Positions 35,300 to 43,429 of a stretch of 64,000 nt of DNA are shown piece after piece (position 1 is the stretch's first letter; each line of letters begins with the position of its first letter). The stretch is taken from positions 1,354,436 to 1,418,435 of the forward strand of contig NZ_LMVB01000001.1 in NCBI RefSeq assembly GCF_001510645.1, in the 5' to 3' direction. The notes beneath the pieces were generated by a model. The model searched no databases. It saw only the letters and a program-made list of their open reading frames with translations, and was not told where the DNA came from. This DNA comes from Paenibacillus sp. FJAT-29882 (GTDB lineage Bacteria > Bacillota > Bacilli > Bacillales > DSM-1321). The translations under genes and the position numbers were made by a program.

Positions 35300-35806
35300 A
35301 TGTTTAAGAAATTATTTGGAAAAAAAACGGAGGAGTCCGCAGCAAAAGATATCGTATTATTTGCGCCGATGAATGGAAGCGTGGTAGCTTTGGAGGATGT
35401 TCCTGATCCGGTATTTGCAGAGAAAATGATGGGAGATGGCCTTGCTATCGAACCAGAAGATAATACAGTGTATTCACCTGTAGATGGTGAGATCGTGCAA
35501 GTTTTTCCGACAAAGCATGCGGTTGGGATTAAGGCTGCAAACGGAGCGGAAATTCTGATTCATATTGGCCTCGAAACAGTAGCATTAAATGGTGAAGGCT
35601 TTGAAGCCTTTGTCAGTGCTGGTGACGAAGTGAAAATGGGGGATAAACTCATTTCCTTTGATCAAACGATTATTAAAGAAAAAGCGAAAAGTACACTTAT
35701 TCCAATTATTATTACGAATAGCGATGAAATTGAGTCTATTGTGAAAACGACTGAGACATCGTTAACTAGAGGAGAAACTCACTTTTTAACAGTAACAGTT
35801 AAATAA
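35300..35806 (+). CDS. ypqE: PTS glucose-type IIA component
   Basis: A 168-residue stand-alone EIIA-Glc domain that accepts phosphate from HPr and passes it to a sugar-specific IIB. The active-site His is in EILIHIGLETVAL (about residue 90), with the second conserved His in FPTKHAVGIK (about 75). FAPMNGSVVALEDVPDPVFA is the N-terminal signature. No IIB or IIC gene is nearby, so it works in trans. GGGAAGGGG precedes the ATG. It matches B. subtilis ypqE by position, and a perfect-stem family A repeat follows. Confidence 0.92.
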   Translation: MFKKLFGKKTEESAAKDIVLFAPMNGSVVALEDVPDPVFAEKMMGDGLAIEPEDNTVYSPVDGEIVQVFPTKHAVGIKAANGAEILIHIGLETVALNGEGFEAFVSAGDEVKMGDKLISFDQTIIKEKAKSTLIPIIITNSDEIESIVKTTETSLTRGETHFLTVTVK

Positions 35807-35811
35807 CGAGG

Positions 35812-35907
35812 TTGTCCCATATCAAAAAAGGTCAGACCCCGCATCTACTTTATATCGTGTAAACGACATATACACGATATATAGGATGTGAGGTCTGACC
35901 TTTTATT
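35812..35907. repeat. palindromic intergenic repeat, family A (best preserved arms)
   Basis: AAAAAGGTCAGACC (35825-35838) / GGTCTGACCTTTT (35892-35904) is almost a perfect stem, with inner CGCATCTACTTTATATCGTGT / ACACGATATATAGGATGTG. Its right end overlaps the stop codon of the minus-strand SGNH gene. Confidence 0.8.
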
Positions 35908-36988
35908 TATTTGTAATAATACCGAAGATATGAACATCAGTTTTACCTGAACGATTCATTAATGATTTTGTTCCACTTGTCTCAAAACGAACCTTATGTA
36001 ATCCGTCAGCTAAACTACTTCCGATATAGAGATATCGTACTTTTGAAAAAGGCCACCAAGTGTCGAGTGTAGTCGTATATTTTCCATCGATAAATACATC
36101 TAGTTTCCCGCCTTCAGGTGTTCTTAAAAAAATCCCCCCTAGAGTAGTTCCAGTAAAATCATATTCGATATAATTGCCTTTTATTTTACTGACAAAGCCT
36201 AAAGAGGAATGACTAAAACCATATAAATGGCTAGGCTGATTTACTTTAATAAGGTTCAAGTCCTTTTGTCTATATAGAGGTGTAGACAAAGAGGCGATGA
36301 CTTTATCTTCAACAGTATGACGAAGTAACTGCGAGTATATCTCATTAGCATAAAGCTGATAACCTGTTCCGTTCGGGTGAATAAAATCTTTTGTAAGTTG
36401 CTCTGTGCTTAAGCCAGATTTCGCAAAGACTGGGCGCATGTCTTGGTGGGCGGTCCCATAGTGACGAGAAATTTTCTTGATTTGGTCAGCAAAGTCGTAA
36501 AAAGTGAGGGAACTTTCTGTTATGGTAAAAATCTCAGCATTCGGAAAACGTATTTTTACCTTTCTCACTAGAGCTTCATAAATTTCTCCAAAATCATCTG
36601 ACGACATGTATTTTCGGTCGTTTTCTCCAAAAACAATAAAGACAAGATCAGGGGGTTCTTTTAAATTAGTTTGAGAAAAATTATAGAGCCCTTCAAAGGC
36701 TGTGGCACCACTTTGAACAATATAATCTCCAGATATCTTACTATTCTCTTTTTGTTTCATCATATTCTCTAAACGGACAAACCAGCGTTCTTCCGGCGTT
36801 TCTGCTCCTGAACCTCTGCCTATGCTATCACCGATTACTAAATAGCGAATGGGTTTGTTGGTTTTTATCTTATCGTAAACATTTAGATGAGTATCATTCC
36901 CATAGGTTTTCTGATTTAGGAAAAAAACAAACAGTATGCTCATGAATAGGAATAAAGCAATTAACGTCTTGATCATTCTTCTTTTCAA
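35903..36988 (-). CDS. secreted SGNH/GDSL hydrolase
   Basis: About 361 residues. An N-terminal membrane or signal segment (TLIALFLFMSILFVFFL) is followed by an SGNH hydrolase domain: block I VIGDSIGRGSGAE (catalytic Ser), block III VFGENDRKY (Asn), block V DFIHPNGTGYQLY (Asp, His). The C-terminal 110 residues look like a separate beta-rich, carbohydrate-binding-like domain (GNYIEYDFTGTTLGGIF; KLDVFIDGKYTTTLDTWW). Such proteins often deacylate surface polysaccharide. The start is TTG 36988 or ATG 36976; the ribosome site is unclear. Its stop codon lies in a family A repeat. Confidence 0.8.
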   Translation of the reverse strand: MKRRMIKTLIALFLFMSILFVFFLNQKTYGNDTHLNVYDKIKTNKPIRYLVIGDSIGRGSGAETPEERWFVRLENMMKQKENSKISGDYIVQSGATAFEGLYNFSQTNLKEPPDLVFIVFGENDRKYMSSDDFGEIYEALVRKVKIRFPNAEIFTITESSLTFYDFADQIKKISRHYGTAHQDMRPVFAKSGLSTEQLTKDFIHPNGTGYQLYANEIYSQLLRHTVEDKVIASLSTPLYRQKDLNLIKVNQPSHLYGFSHSSLGFVSKIKGNYIEYDFTGTTLGGIFLRTPEGGKLDVFIDGKYTTTLDTWWPFSKVRYLYIGSSLADGLHKVRFETSGTKSLMNRSGKTDVHIFGIITNK

Positions 36989-37260
36989 TATTTTTCCGAC
37001 CTTTTCTTTTTTACATAAGTTGGTTTATAGCAGAAAATGGCTGCTTACTGCAATACGCCTCTGCCTTTTTTAAACCCGTTTATATTATATCCTATTCTTT
37101 AAATAACCTCTCAATTTAATGGTCGACAACCACCTTATCTATAGGGTATTGACCTTAGATAAATGGAGCAGTCGTAAAAAAATAGGCAAATGCACAGACC
37201 GAATCGGGCGCATCTGCATATTGTAAAAATGTAAGAGATATCAAAAAAGGAGTGAATGTA
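36989..37260. other. divergent region before the YjcZ-like gene
   Basis: No additional gene is seen. It contains the sigma-K-like promoter listed separately and presumably the promoter of the SGNH hydrolase gene. Confidence 0.4.
37197..37225 (+). promoter_or_regulatory. sigma-K-type promoter of the YjcZ-like gene
   Basis: GACC (37197-37200), 16 bases, then CATATTGTA (37217-37225). This fits the late mother-cell sigma-K pattern mACm-N16-CATAnnnTA except for the first base. The start codon is 36 bases downstream. Confidence 0.6.
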
Positions 37261-37413
37261 ATGTACGGATTTGGCGGATACGGTGGCGGATACGGTGGCG
37301 GATGTGGTGGCTACGGATATGGTGGCGGATGTGGTGGCGCCGGTGGCGGTTTTGCCCTAATTGTGGTGCTGTTTATCCTATTAATCATCATTGGTGCATC
37401 TTTCTGCTGTTAA
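37261..37413 (+). CDS. YjcZ family sporulation protein
   Basis: A 50-residue protein in two halves: an extremely Gly/Tyr/Cys-rich N-terminus ([16 protein letters not shown]...) and a single C-terminal membrane helix ([18 protein letters not shown]) ending in CC. This is the YjcZ/YosL-type pattern annotated in Bacillus as sporulation proteins. AAAAAAGGAGTG precedes the ATG, a sigma-K-like promoter is 36 bases upstream, and a terminator follows at 37431. Together these suggest expression in the late mother cell. The N-terminal glycine tract probably varies by slippage (GGTGGCGGA repeats). Confidence 0.85.
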   Translation: MYGFGGYGGGYGGGCGGYGYGGGCGGAGGGFALIVVLFILLIIIGASFCC

Positions 37414-37430
37414 CGAAGAAAAAAATAGTA

Positions 37431-37458
37431 ACCGACCTTATAATAAGGTCGGTTTTTA
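37431..37458 (+). terminator. terminator after the YjcZ-like gene
   Basis: ACCGACCTTA (37431-37440) / TAAGGTCGGT (37444-37453) then TTTTA. Confidence 0.88.
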
Positions 37459-37705
37459 TGTTGTTAACCCAAAAATAGAAATACAATTTATCTTCAACAT
37501 TCTTGATGATTGTAGCAATCTTTTAGAACATGTCGTAAGAATTAGTATAAAGTCAGACCTTTTCCTAATGTGATCTTCTGAACGTGTTAAAAACGAGTAG
37601 ATCTGTTAGTAACAACATTTTATTTACGGGAAGAAAGATTGCGACATTCAAGACATACACTAGATTATAAGGTTCGTAAGAAAAGCGAAAAGGAGTGCTG
37701 TAAAA

Positions 37706-39061
37706 ATGGGGAAATCGTCGTTAATTAAACCAGTACTCGACGTAGAATACCCGATCATTAGTCATGGGAAAGGGGTATTTCTTTACGATGCTTTTGGAAA
37801 AGAGTATCTTGACGGATGCTCTGGAGCAGTGACAGCGAATATCGGCCATGGTGTGGAAGAAGTTACAAAAGCTATGGTGGAACAAGCTGAGAAGGTTTCG
37901 TTTGTATATCGTTCCCAGTTTACGAGTGAAGCGGCAGAACAGCTAGCTTTAAAACTTTCAGATTTAACGAATGGCGACTATCCTTGGAGTTTTTTTGTGA
38001 ACAGTGGCTCTGAAGCAACGGAGACAGCCATGAAGCTAGCGATTCAGTATTGGCAGGAAAAAGGAAAGCCACAAAAGAACCGAATCATCTCAAGGTGGAT
38101 GAGCTATCACGGGATCACGCTTGGAGCATTGTCTATGTCTGGACATCCAGTACGCCGTGAACGATTTACGGAAATTCTTGAATCGTATCCGGCAATCTCT
38201 GCTCCCTATTGTTATCGTTGTCCATTACATCTGGAAAGCAAATCATGCGGGCTTGCTTGTGCGAATGAACTTGAATCAGCAATTAGAAGAATTGGAGCGG
38301 ATCATGTGGCCGCCTTCATTGCTGAACCAGTCATTGGTGCAGCGGGAGCAGCGATAACACCACCTGATGGCTATTTTCAAAGGTTGAAGCAAATTTGCGA
38401 GAAGTACGATGTCTTATTTATTGCCGATGAAGTGATGACAGGAATGGGGCGTACGGGGAAATTACTTGCTTCGGAACATTGGGGAGTAAAGCCTGATATT
38501 GTGACACTTGGTAAAGGAATGAGTGGGGGCTACACGCCGATCGCAGCGACGCTTGTTTCGGATCCGATCATTCAACCGATCCTACACGGTTCAAAAGTAA
38601 TTATGGGTGGTCATACCTTTAGCGCAAATCCATTATCTTGCGCTATTTCACTTGCTGTACTCAATTATCTCACCAAGCATGATGTAGCTAATCATGCCGC
38701 CGCTGCCGGTGTTTATTTGAAAAACAAGTTGAACTCATTGACACAGAAGTATTCCTTTATAGGTGATATTCGAGGGAAAGGTCTTCTTCTTGGTATTGAA
38801 TTTGTCCAAAATAAAGAAACGAAAGAACCTTTTCCACTAGCCGCATCTATAACAAGTACAATTATTAGACTTGGGATGAAGCATGGTTTGCTTTTATATC
38901 CTGCAGCAGCAGGAGAAGAAGGAGTCACAGGAGCAGCGATTATTGTCGCCCCACCGCTAACGATCACGGACAAAGAATTGGATGAATTAGTGAATCGATT
39001 AGAAGCTGTTTTTGTAGAATGGACTGAAAAACATTTATCGAACGTGCATGCAGAAATGTAA
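37706..39061 (+). CDS. yodT: class III aminotransferase of the lysine/beta-lysine cluster
   Basis: A 451-residue PLP-dependent omega-aminotransferase. Seen: VNSGSEATETAMKLA (about residues 98-112), the PLP-ring Asp in LFIADEVMTGMGRTGK (about 232-247), and the PLP lysine in VTLGKGMSGGYTPI (about 269). In this cluster it probably removes the terminal amino group of (acetyl-)beta-lysine. A Cys cluster (APYCYRCPLHLESKSCGLAC) is a family feature that might bind a metal. AAAAGGAGTG precedes the ATG. It heads the tightly packed yodT-S-R-Q operon, the B. subtilis gene set. Confidence 0.9.
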   Translation: MGKSSLIKPVLDVEYPIISHGKGVFLYDAFGKEYLDGCSGAVTANIGHGVEEVTKAMVEQAEKVSFVYRSQFTSEAAEQLALKLSDLTNGDYPWSFFVNSGSEATETAMKLAIQYWQEKGKPQKNRIISRWMSYHGITLGALSMSGHPVRRERFTEILESYPAISAPYCYRCPLHLESKSCGLACANELESAIRRIGADHVAAFIAEPVIGAAGAAITPPDGYFQRLKQICEKYDVLFIADEVMTGMGRTGKLLASEHWGVKPDIVTLGKGMSGGYTPIAATLVSDPIIQPILHGSKVIMGGHTFSANPLSCAISLAVLNYLTKHDVANHAAAAGVYLKNKLNSLTQKYSFIGDIRGKGLLLGIEFVQNKETKEPFPLAASITSTIIRLGMKHGLLLYPAAAGEEGVTGAAIIVAPPLTITDKELDELVNRLEAVFVEWTEKHLSNVHAEM

Positions 39062-39076
39062 CAGGAGGTGAGGAAT

Positions 39077-39778
39077 ATGACTGAAAATACGTATAAAAAA
39101 GTAACGAGCCGTGACAGTTTGGTCCCACTTTTTAAAGATGGAATGAGCATCTTATTCGGTGGTTTTGGAGGAGTAGGTACACCGCCCGGATTGGTCGATC
39201 TTATTATAGAAACGGGTATTAAGAATCTAACATTAATCGGCACAGACGCTGGATTTCCTACGATTGGAATCGGGAAAATCATTACAAAAAAACGAGCAAA
39301 AAGATTACTTGTTTCCCATATTGGATCCAATCCTAATGCAGGGATTTATATGAACGCTGGTGAGCTTGAAATTGAATTTAGTCCACAAGGAACATTAATT
39401 GAACGAATTCGAGCAGGCGGGATGGGCCTTGGTGGTATATTATCTGACATTGGTATTGAGGCGGAAATTGTAAACCAAAATAAAGAAAAAGTGAAAGTTG
39501 CAGAAAAAGAATATTTAATTGAACCAGCTATAACGAGCGATGTTGCCATTGTTTATGCAAAAAAAGCTGATTATTATGGAAATTTGGTTTTTGATAAAAG
39601 TGCCAGAAACTCAAACCCTTATGTGGCTATGGCTGGAAAAACAACGATTGTAGAAGCATTAGAAATAGTCCCCATTGGTTCCTTGAACCCAGAAGAAATT
39701 ATTACTCCAGGGGTATTTGTCGATTATATAGTGCAATCGAAAGGAGTGAATTGGCAATGGGCATGGGAACAGAAATAA
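39077..39778 (+). CDS. yodS: CoA-transferase subunit A
   Basis: A 233-residue alpha subunit of a family I CoA-transferase (AtoD/ScoA type), which pairs with the following beta subunit. The glycine-rich CoA motif is in MSILFGGFGGVGTPPGL (about residues 24-40), and GTDAGFPTIGIGKII follows at about 57. GGILSDIGIEAEIVNQNK replaces the usual TGVGT-pocket segment, a divergence seen in YodS-like proteins. ATG 39077 has AGGAGGTGA upstream; the GTG at 39068 lies within it. It overlaps yodR by 22 bases, so the subunits are translationally coupled. Confidence 0.9.
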   Translation: MTENTYKKVTSRDSLVPLFKDGMSILFGGFGGVGTPPGLVDLIIETGIKNLTLIGTDAGFPTIGIGKIITKKRAKRLLVSHIGSNPNAGIYMNAGELEIEFSPQGTLIERIRAGGMGLGGILSDIGIEAEIVNQNKEKVKVAEKEYLIEPAITSDVAIVYAKKADYYGNLVFDKSARNSNPYVAMAGKTTIVEALEIVPIGSLNPEEIITPGVFVDYIVQSKGVNWQWAWEQK

Positions 39779-40425
39779 GAAAGATACTAGCAAAGCGAGC
39801 AGCACAAGAAATTAAGGAAGGGATGCTAGTCAATCTGGGTATTGGGATTCCTTCTCTGGTACCTGATTTTTTGCCGGAAAATTTTCCAGTCATGTTTCAT
39901 ACTGAAAATGGAATTGTTGGAATGGGGCCTTCTCCTAAATCTGGAAAAGAAGACGAAAATCTTTGTAACGCCGGGGGGTATCCTGTTACATTGCAGACAG
40001 GAGGTTCGTATTGCGATAGTGCCACGGCATTCGGGATCATACGGTCAGAACGTATCGATTTAACCATTTTAGGAGCTTTACAAGTTAGTGGAAAAGGTGA
40101 TCTTGCGAATTGGATAGTGCCAGGGAAGCGAATTCCTGGGATGGGTGGGGCTATGGATTTAGCAGCCAAAGCAAAGAAGGTCATCGTTGTAATGAATCAT
40201 TTTGACAAAAGTGGCGCTTCGAAGCTAGTCAAAGCATGTACATTGCCCCTAACGGCCCCTAACTGTGTACATATGATCATTACAGAGCTTGGTGTTTTTA
40301 CCGTTACGTTAGAAGGACTTGTGTTAACGGACATGTTCGAACCTTATACTTTTGACGATGTTGTAGCGAAAACAGATGCAGAAGTAAAGCAGGCCAAACA
40401 TATTCGTATCATAAAAGAAAGGTAG
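39757..40425 (+). CDS. yodR: CoA-transferase subunit B
   Basis: A 222-residue beta subunit of the CoA-transferase. The catalytic Glu lies in the MFHTENGIVGMGP motif (about residue 48), preceded by VNLGIGIPSLVPDFL. GNWIVPGKRIPGMGGAMDLA-type segments (here ANWIVPGKRIPGMGGAMDLA, about 113-132) and LTAPNCVHMIITELGVF complete the signature. ATG 39757 is about 9 bases after AAGGAGTG; TTG 39751 is too close. The complex likely activates the transaminated lysine derivative as its CoA ester. Confidence 0.9.
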   Translation: MGMGTEIRKILAKRAAQEIKEGMLVNLGIGIPSLVPDFLPENFPVMFHTENGIVGMGPSPKSGKEDENLCNAGGYPVTLQTGGSYCDSATAFGIIRSERIDLTILGALQVSGKGDLANWIVPGKRIPGMGGAMDLAAKAKKVIVVMNHFDKSGASKLVKACTLPLTAPNCVHMIITELGVFTVTLEGLVLTDMFEPYTFDDVVAKTDAEVKQAKHIRIIKER

Positions 40426-40430
40426 AGATT

Positions 40431-41699
40431 GTGATGGATAAAAAACAAAGAGTGATAGATTGGATTCATGAGAACTATACTAAAGGCGTCAAATTATTGC
40501 AAAAGCTAATTCAAGAACCAAGTAAGCGGGGTAATGAGGGTGGTGCACAAGCGATTATCATTGAAAAATGCCGCGAACTCGGATTAGAATTGGATATTTG
40601 GGAGATTGGCGATGATGTATTAAAAAATCACCCACAATTTCACTGTGACCGTAGTGATTTTACAGGAAATCCAAACCTTGTGGCGATAAAAAGAGGGGAA
40701 GGACTTGGAAAATCTATTCTTTTGAATGGGCATATCGATGTTGTACCAGAAGGGAATCAAAATGATTGGGAAATGGATCCATTTAGCGGGAAATGTATGA
40801 AAGGTAAAGTGTATGGCAGAGGGTCTACTGATATGAAAGGTGGCAATGTTTCGTTGCTGTTGGCGATTGAGGCAATTATGGCAAGTGGAATCAAGCTAAA
40901 AGGAGATATGATTTTTCAAAGTGTAATTGAAGAGGAAAGCGGTGGGGCAGGAACACTTGCAGCGGTATTACGAGGATACCGTGCAGATGGGGCGATTATC
41001 CCTGAACCTACGAATATGAAAATCTTTCCGCTCCAACAAGGTTCGATGTGGTTTCGACTTACTGTAAAAGGAAAATCAGCTCACGCTGGCACTCGATATG
41101 AGGGTGTGAGTGCTATTGAGCAATCCGTCATTGTGATGGAAGCCATCCGAGGCTTAGAGAATAAAAGAAACGCAGCACTCACTCATCCACTGTACGAAAA
41201 TATCCCCATCCCGATTCCGATCAATCTTGGAAAAATCTATGGCGGTGAATGGCCATCTTCTGTTCCGGATACAGTCGTTTTGGAAGGACGTCTTGGAGTT
41301 GCACCTTTTGAAACAGTAGATGAAGCCAAAGCCAGCTTAGTAGCGTGTATTTTAGAACTAAACTCCTCGTCTGACTGGTTTAGGAACAAACCGGTTGAAC
41401 TTGAATTTTTCGGTGCACGTTGGTTGCCTGGTCATATCGACTTAGAGCATCCATTTCTTCAAACCGTGCAAGCTGCTTATAAAGAAAAAACGAACCAAGA
41501 AGCAAAGTTAGAAGCATCGCCATGGGCAACGGATGGTGGCTATTTATCTGGAGTTGGCGGAATCCCGACCATTGTGTTTGGACCAGGCAAAACGGAATTA
41601 GCCCATGATGCTAATGAATATATTGAAATAGAAAAAATGATTGAAGTGGCCCAAATTATTGCGTTAACAATTCTTGATTGGTGTGAAGTTACCGAATAA
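40431..41699 (+). CDS. yodQ: M20 family deacylase/peptidase
   Basis: A 422-residue zinc amidohydrolase of the ArgE/DapE/YodQ group. Metal ligands appear in order: NGHIDVVPEG (about residue 99), GRGSTDMKGG (Asp, about 130), VIEEESGGAG (Glu-Glu, about 164), and the distant His in KTELAHDANEYI (about 394). The dimerisation domain begins around 200 (FRLTVKGKSAHAGTRYEG). In this pathway it would remove an N-acyl group from a lysine-derived intermediate. The start is GTG 40431 or ATG 40434. It follows yodR by 5 bases; a diverged family A repeat separates it from ablB. Confidence 0.88.
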   Translation: MMDKKQRVIDWIHENYTKGVKLLQKLIQEPSKRGNEGGAQAIIIEKCRELGLELDIWEIGDDVLKNHPQFHCDRSDFTGNPNLVAIKRGEGLGKSILLNGHIDVVPEGNQNDWEMDPFSGKCMKGKVYGRGSTDMKGGNVSLLLAIEAIMASGIKLKGDMIFQSVIEEESGGAGTLAAVLRGYRADGAIIPEPTNMKIFPLQQGSMWFRLTVKGKSAHAGTRYEGVSAIEQSVIVMEAIRGLENKRNAALTHPLYENIPIPIPINLGKIYGGEWPSSVPDTVVLEGRLGVAPFETVDEAKASLVACILELNSSSDWFRNKPVELEFFGARWLPGHIDLEHPFLQTVQAAYKEKTNQEAKLEASPWATDGGYLSGVGGIPTIVFGPGKTELAHDANEYIEIEKMIEVAQIIALTILDWCEVTE

Positions 41700-41722
41700 T
41701 GAAAACAGTGAGAGTAGTTCAT

Positions 41723-41803
41723 CGGGGTTAGACCAGGCATAAGAAATAAATTCAACCAAATATACAAGAGAGAGAAGGTGTGAGGTCTGACCCTCCCCAT
41801 ATT
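41723..41803. repeat. palindromic intergenic repeat, family A (degenerate left arm)
   Basis: The left arm ATCGGGGTTAGACCAGGCAT is diverged; the right arm GGTGTGAGGTCTGACCCTCC is near consensus. The centre has lost its symmetry. Lies between yodQ and ablB. Confidence 0.6.
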
Positions 41804-41845
41804 TTTGGGTACACTAAATACAAAATAAAGTAAAGGGGAAGGCTA

Positions 41846-42694
41846 ATGAATCATATACCTTTGGAAAAAGTGATAAATGGAAATAGCTTTTATGTGAAAC
41901 TTGTAATCGATCCTTTTAATAAACGGGTTAGAATGGATGATTATTTAGGGAATATTACACATTGTTTAACAACAGCGGAAGAAGCCGTCTTAGAAATCGG
42001 TGCAGAGAAACTGATTGTGAAAGCGCGTGAGGAAAATTTCAAAGAGCTTATCTTAGCAGGTTTTGTCTTCGAAGCAAGTATTGATAAGTATTTTTTTGGC
42101 AGTGATTGTTGTTTTTTTGCAAAATATTATCAAAATGAGCGTCGAAACAGTATAAATTGGCAAGAAGAAGACGAAATTTTAACCCGGGTATTATCCCTTA
42201 GCGCTATTGAACAAAGAAAACAGCTTCCTTTAGGTTATACAATAAGAAAAGCGAATAGTGCTGATGCAAAAGCATTGGCACGTTTATATAAACAGGTTTT
42301 TGAAATTTATCCGGTTCCGATGAATGACCCAGAATATGTGAAAAAATGTATCGAAAACGATGCTGTGTTTTATGTTTGTCTTTTTAACGAGAAAATTGTA
42401 AGCGCCGCGTCAGCAGAAATGAACAGCCATTATCATAATGCTGAAATAACCGATTGTGCGACACTGCCGGAGCATCGGCAATTCGGTTTAATGAAGCTTC
42501 TAATTAAGGAGCTAGAAAAATACCTAGCCGAACAGCAAATCTTTTGTATGTATTCCATTGCAAGAGCTCTGTCATTTGGCATGAATGCGGCCTTCCATTC
42601 ACTTAATTACACGTATCGTGGAAGATTAGCGAATAACTGTTTTATTTCTGATAAACTAGAAGACATGAATATCTGGGTGAAAAATTTTTCATAA
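41846..42694 (+). CDS. ablB: beta-lysine N-acetyltransferase
   Basis: A 282-residue GNAT-fold enzyme predicted to acetylate beta-lysine (YodP/AblB family), the partner of lysine 2,3-aminomutase. The N-terminal 130 residues are the family-specific domain (FKELILAGFVFEASIDKYFF; CCFFAKYYQNERR). The GNAT domain is at about 132-282, with IRKANSADAKALARLYKQVF and the acetyl-CoA loop region LPEHRQFGLMKLLIKELE. In archaea the product is an osmolyte; in Bacillus the yod cluster points to catabolism. AAAGGGGAAGG precedes the ATG. Confidence 0.92.
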   Translation: MNHIPLEKVINGNSFYVKLVIDPFNKRVRMDDYLGNITHCLTTAEEAVLEIGAEKLIVKAREENFKELILAGFVFEASIDKYFFGSDCCFFAKYYQNERRNSINWQEEDEILTRVLSLSAIEQRKQLPLGYTIRKANSADAKALARLYKQVFEIYPVPMNDPEYVKKCIENDAVFYVCLFNEKIVSAASAEMNSHYHNAEITDCATLPEHRQFGLMKLLIKELEKYLAEQQIFCMYSIARALSFGMNAAFHSLNYTYRGRLANNCFISDKLEDMNIWVKNFS

Positions 42695-42695
42695 A

Positions 42696-42711
42696 TGCTG
42701 AAAAATCAGCA
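42696..42711. promoter_or_regulatory. short inverted repeat before the PAS-Fis regulator
   Basis: TGCTGA-AAAA-TCAGCA, directly after the ablB stop and 69 bases before the regulator. It could be a weak terminator or a binding site. Confidence 0.35.
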
Positions 42712-42779
42712 GTAAACTGACAAGATTACGGCACTCCTTCATATAGTTTAATAGACAAGGCTTAAAGGAGTGAACAAAG

Positions 42780-43322
42780 GTGAATCAGGAATTTTACACG
42801 ACTAGAGAAGTGTTAGAAGCGATTTTAACGAGTATTGATGAAGGTATTCATGTTATCGATACGAAAGGTTATACAATTTTTTATAATAAAGTAGCAGCGG
42901 AAAGGGATCGAATGAAGGTGGAAGAAGTGTTAGGGGCGCCACTCATACAATCCTTTCCATCTCTCAATCACCATTCTTCAACTCTGCTTAAGGTTATTGA
43001 GCGAGGAGTACCAATTAAAGATAAGCAACAGTCTTATATGAATATTCATGGGAAAATGATTGAAACCATCAATACGACCTTGCCGCTACATGTAAATGGA
43101 GAGCTGATTGGAGCCATCGAAATTGCCAAAGATTACTCCAACTTGAAAGCATTAAAGGGTACTAATGCACTAGACATTCAGCCGTTAAGAAAGGCTTTGA
43201 AGCAAGCAGAAGAAGAGCTGATATCTAATGCTTTAACAAAAACAAAAGGGAATGTTTTACAAGCAGCAAAATTGCTCCAAATACCCCGTCAAACGCTTCA
43301 GTATAAGCTTAGTAAAATATAA
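42780..43322 (+). CDS. PAS domain - Fis-type helix-turn-helix regulator without AAA+ domain
   Basis: A 180-residue protein. Residues about 10-120 form a PAS domain (LEAILTSIDEGIHVIDTKGY, then GAPLIQSFPSL and IGAIEIAKDYS). Residues about 140-180 form a Fis-type helix-turn-helix (ALTKTKGNVLQAAKLLQIPR, then QTLQYKLSKI), as at the C-terminus of sigma-54 activators such as RocR or KamR. The central AAA+ domain (GExGTGKE, GAFTGA) is missing; the two domains are joined by about 20 residues. It therefore cannot open sigma-54 promoters by itself. The start is GTG 42780 after AAAGGAGTG. It lies between ablB and kamA, so it probably controls this cluster. Confidence 0.82.
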   Translation: MNQEFYTTREVLEAILTSIDEGIHVIDTKGYTIFYNKVAAERDRMKVEEVLGAPLIQSFPSLNHHSSTLLKVIERGVPIKDKQQSYMNIHGKMIETINTTLPLHVNGELIGAIEIAKDYSNLKALKGTNALDIQPLRKALKQAEEELISNALTKTKGNVLQAAKLLQIPRQTLQYKLSKI

Positions 43323-43339
43323 TCATCGGATATGATGAT
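43322..43339. promoter_or_regulatory. dyad upstream of kamA
   Basis: ATCATC (43322-43327) / GATGAT (43334-43339) with 6 bases between, overlapping the regulator's stop codon and 91 bases before kamA. A possible binding site for the Fis-type regulator. Confidence 0.4.
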
Positions 43340-43376
43340 AAAAAATTTTTTATAAAATACATGATTTTTGTCTATA

Positions 43377-43393
43377 TTGTCATGATTCTTGCA
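43377..43393 (+). promoter_or_regulatory. weak sigma-54-like -24/-12 element upstream of kamA
   Basis: TTGTCATGATTCTTGCA against the consensus YTGGCACGN4TTGCA: the -12 TTGCA and the spacing are exact, but the -24 GG is GT and one further base differs. It is 37 bases before the kamA start. Confidence 0.35.
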
Positions 43394-43429
43394 TTAACTA
43401 TTACTATCAAGATGCAAGGGGGAACCATG

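Noticed and set aside
42727..42745. Sigma-54 promoter before the PAS-Fis regulator (ACGGCACTCCTTCAT)
   Set aside because: GGCAC is present but the -12 GC is absent at the required spacing.
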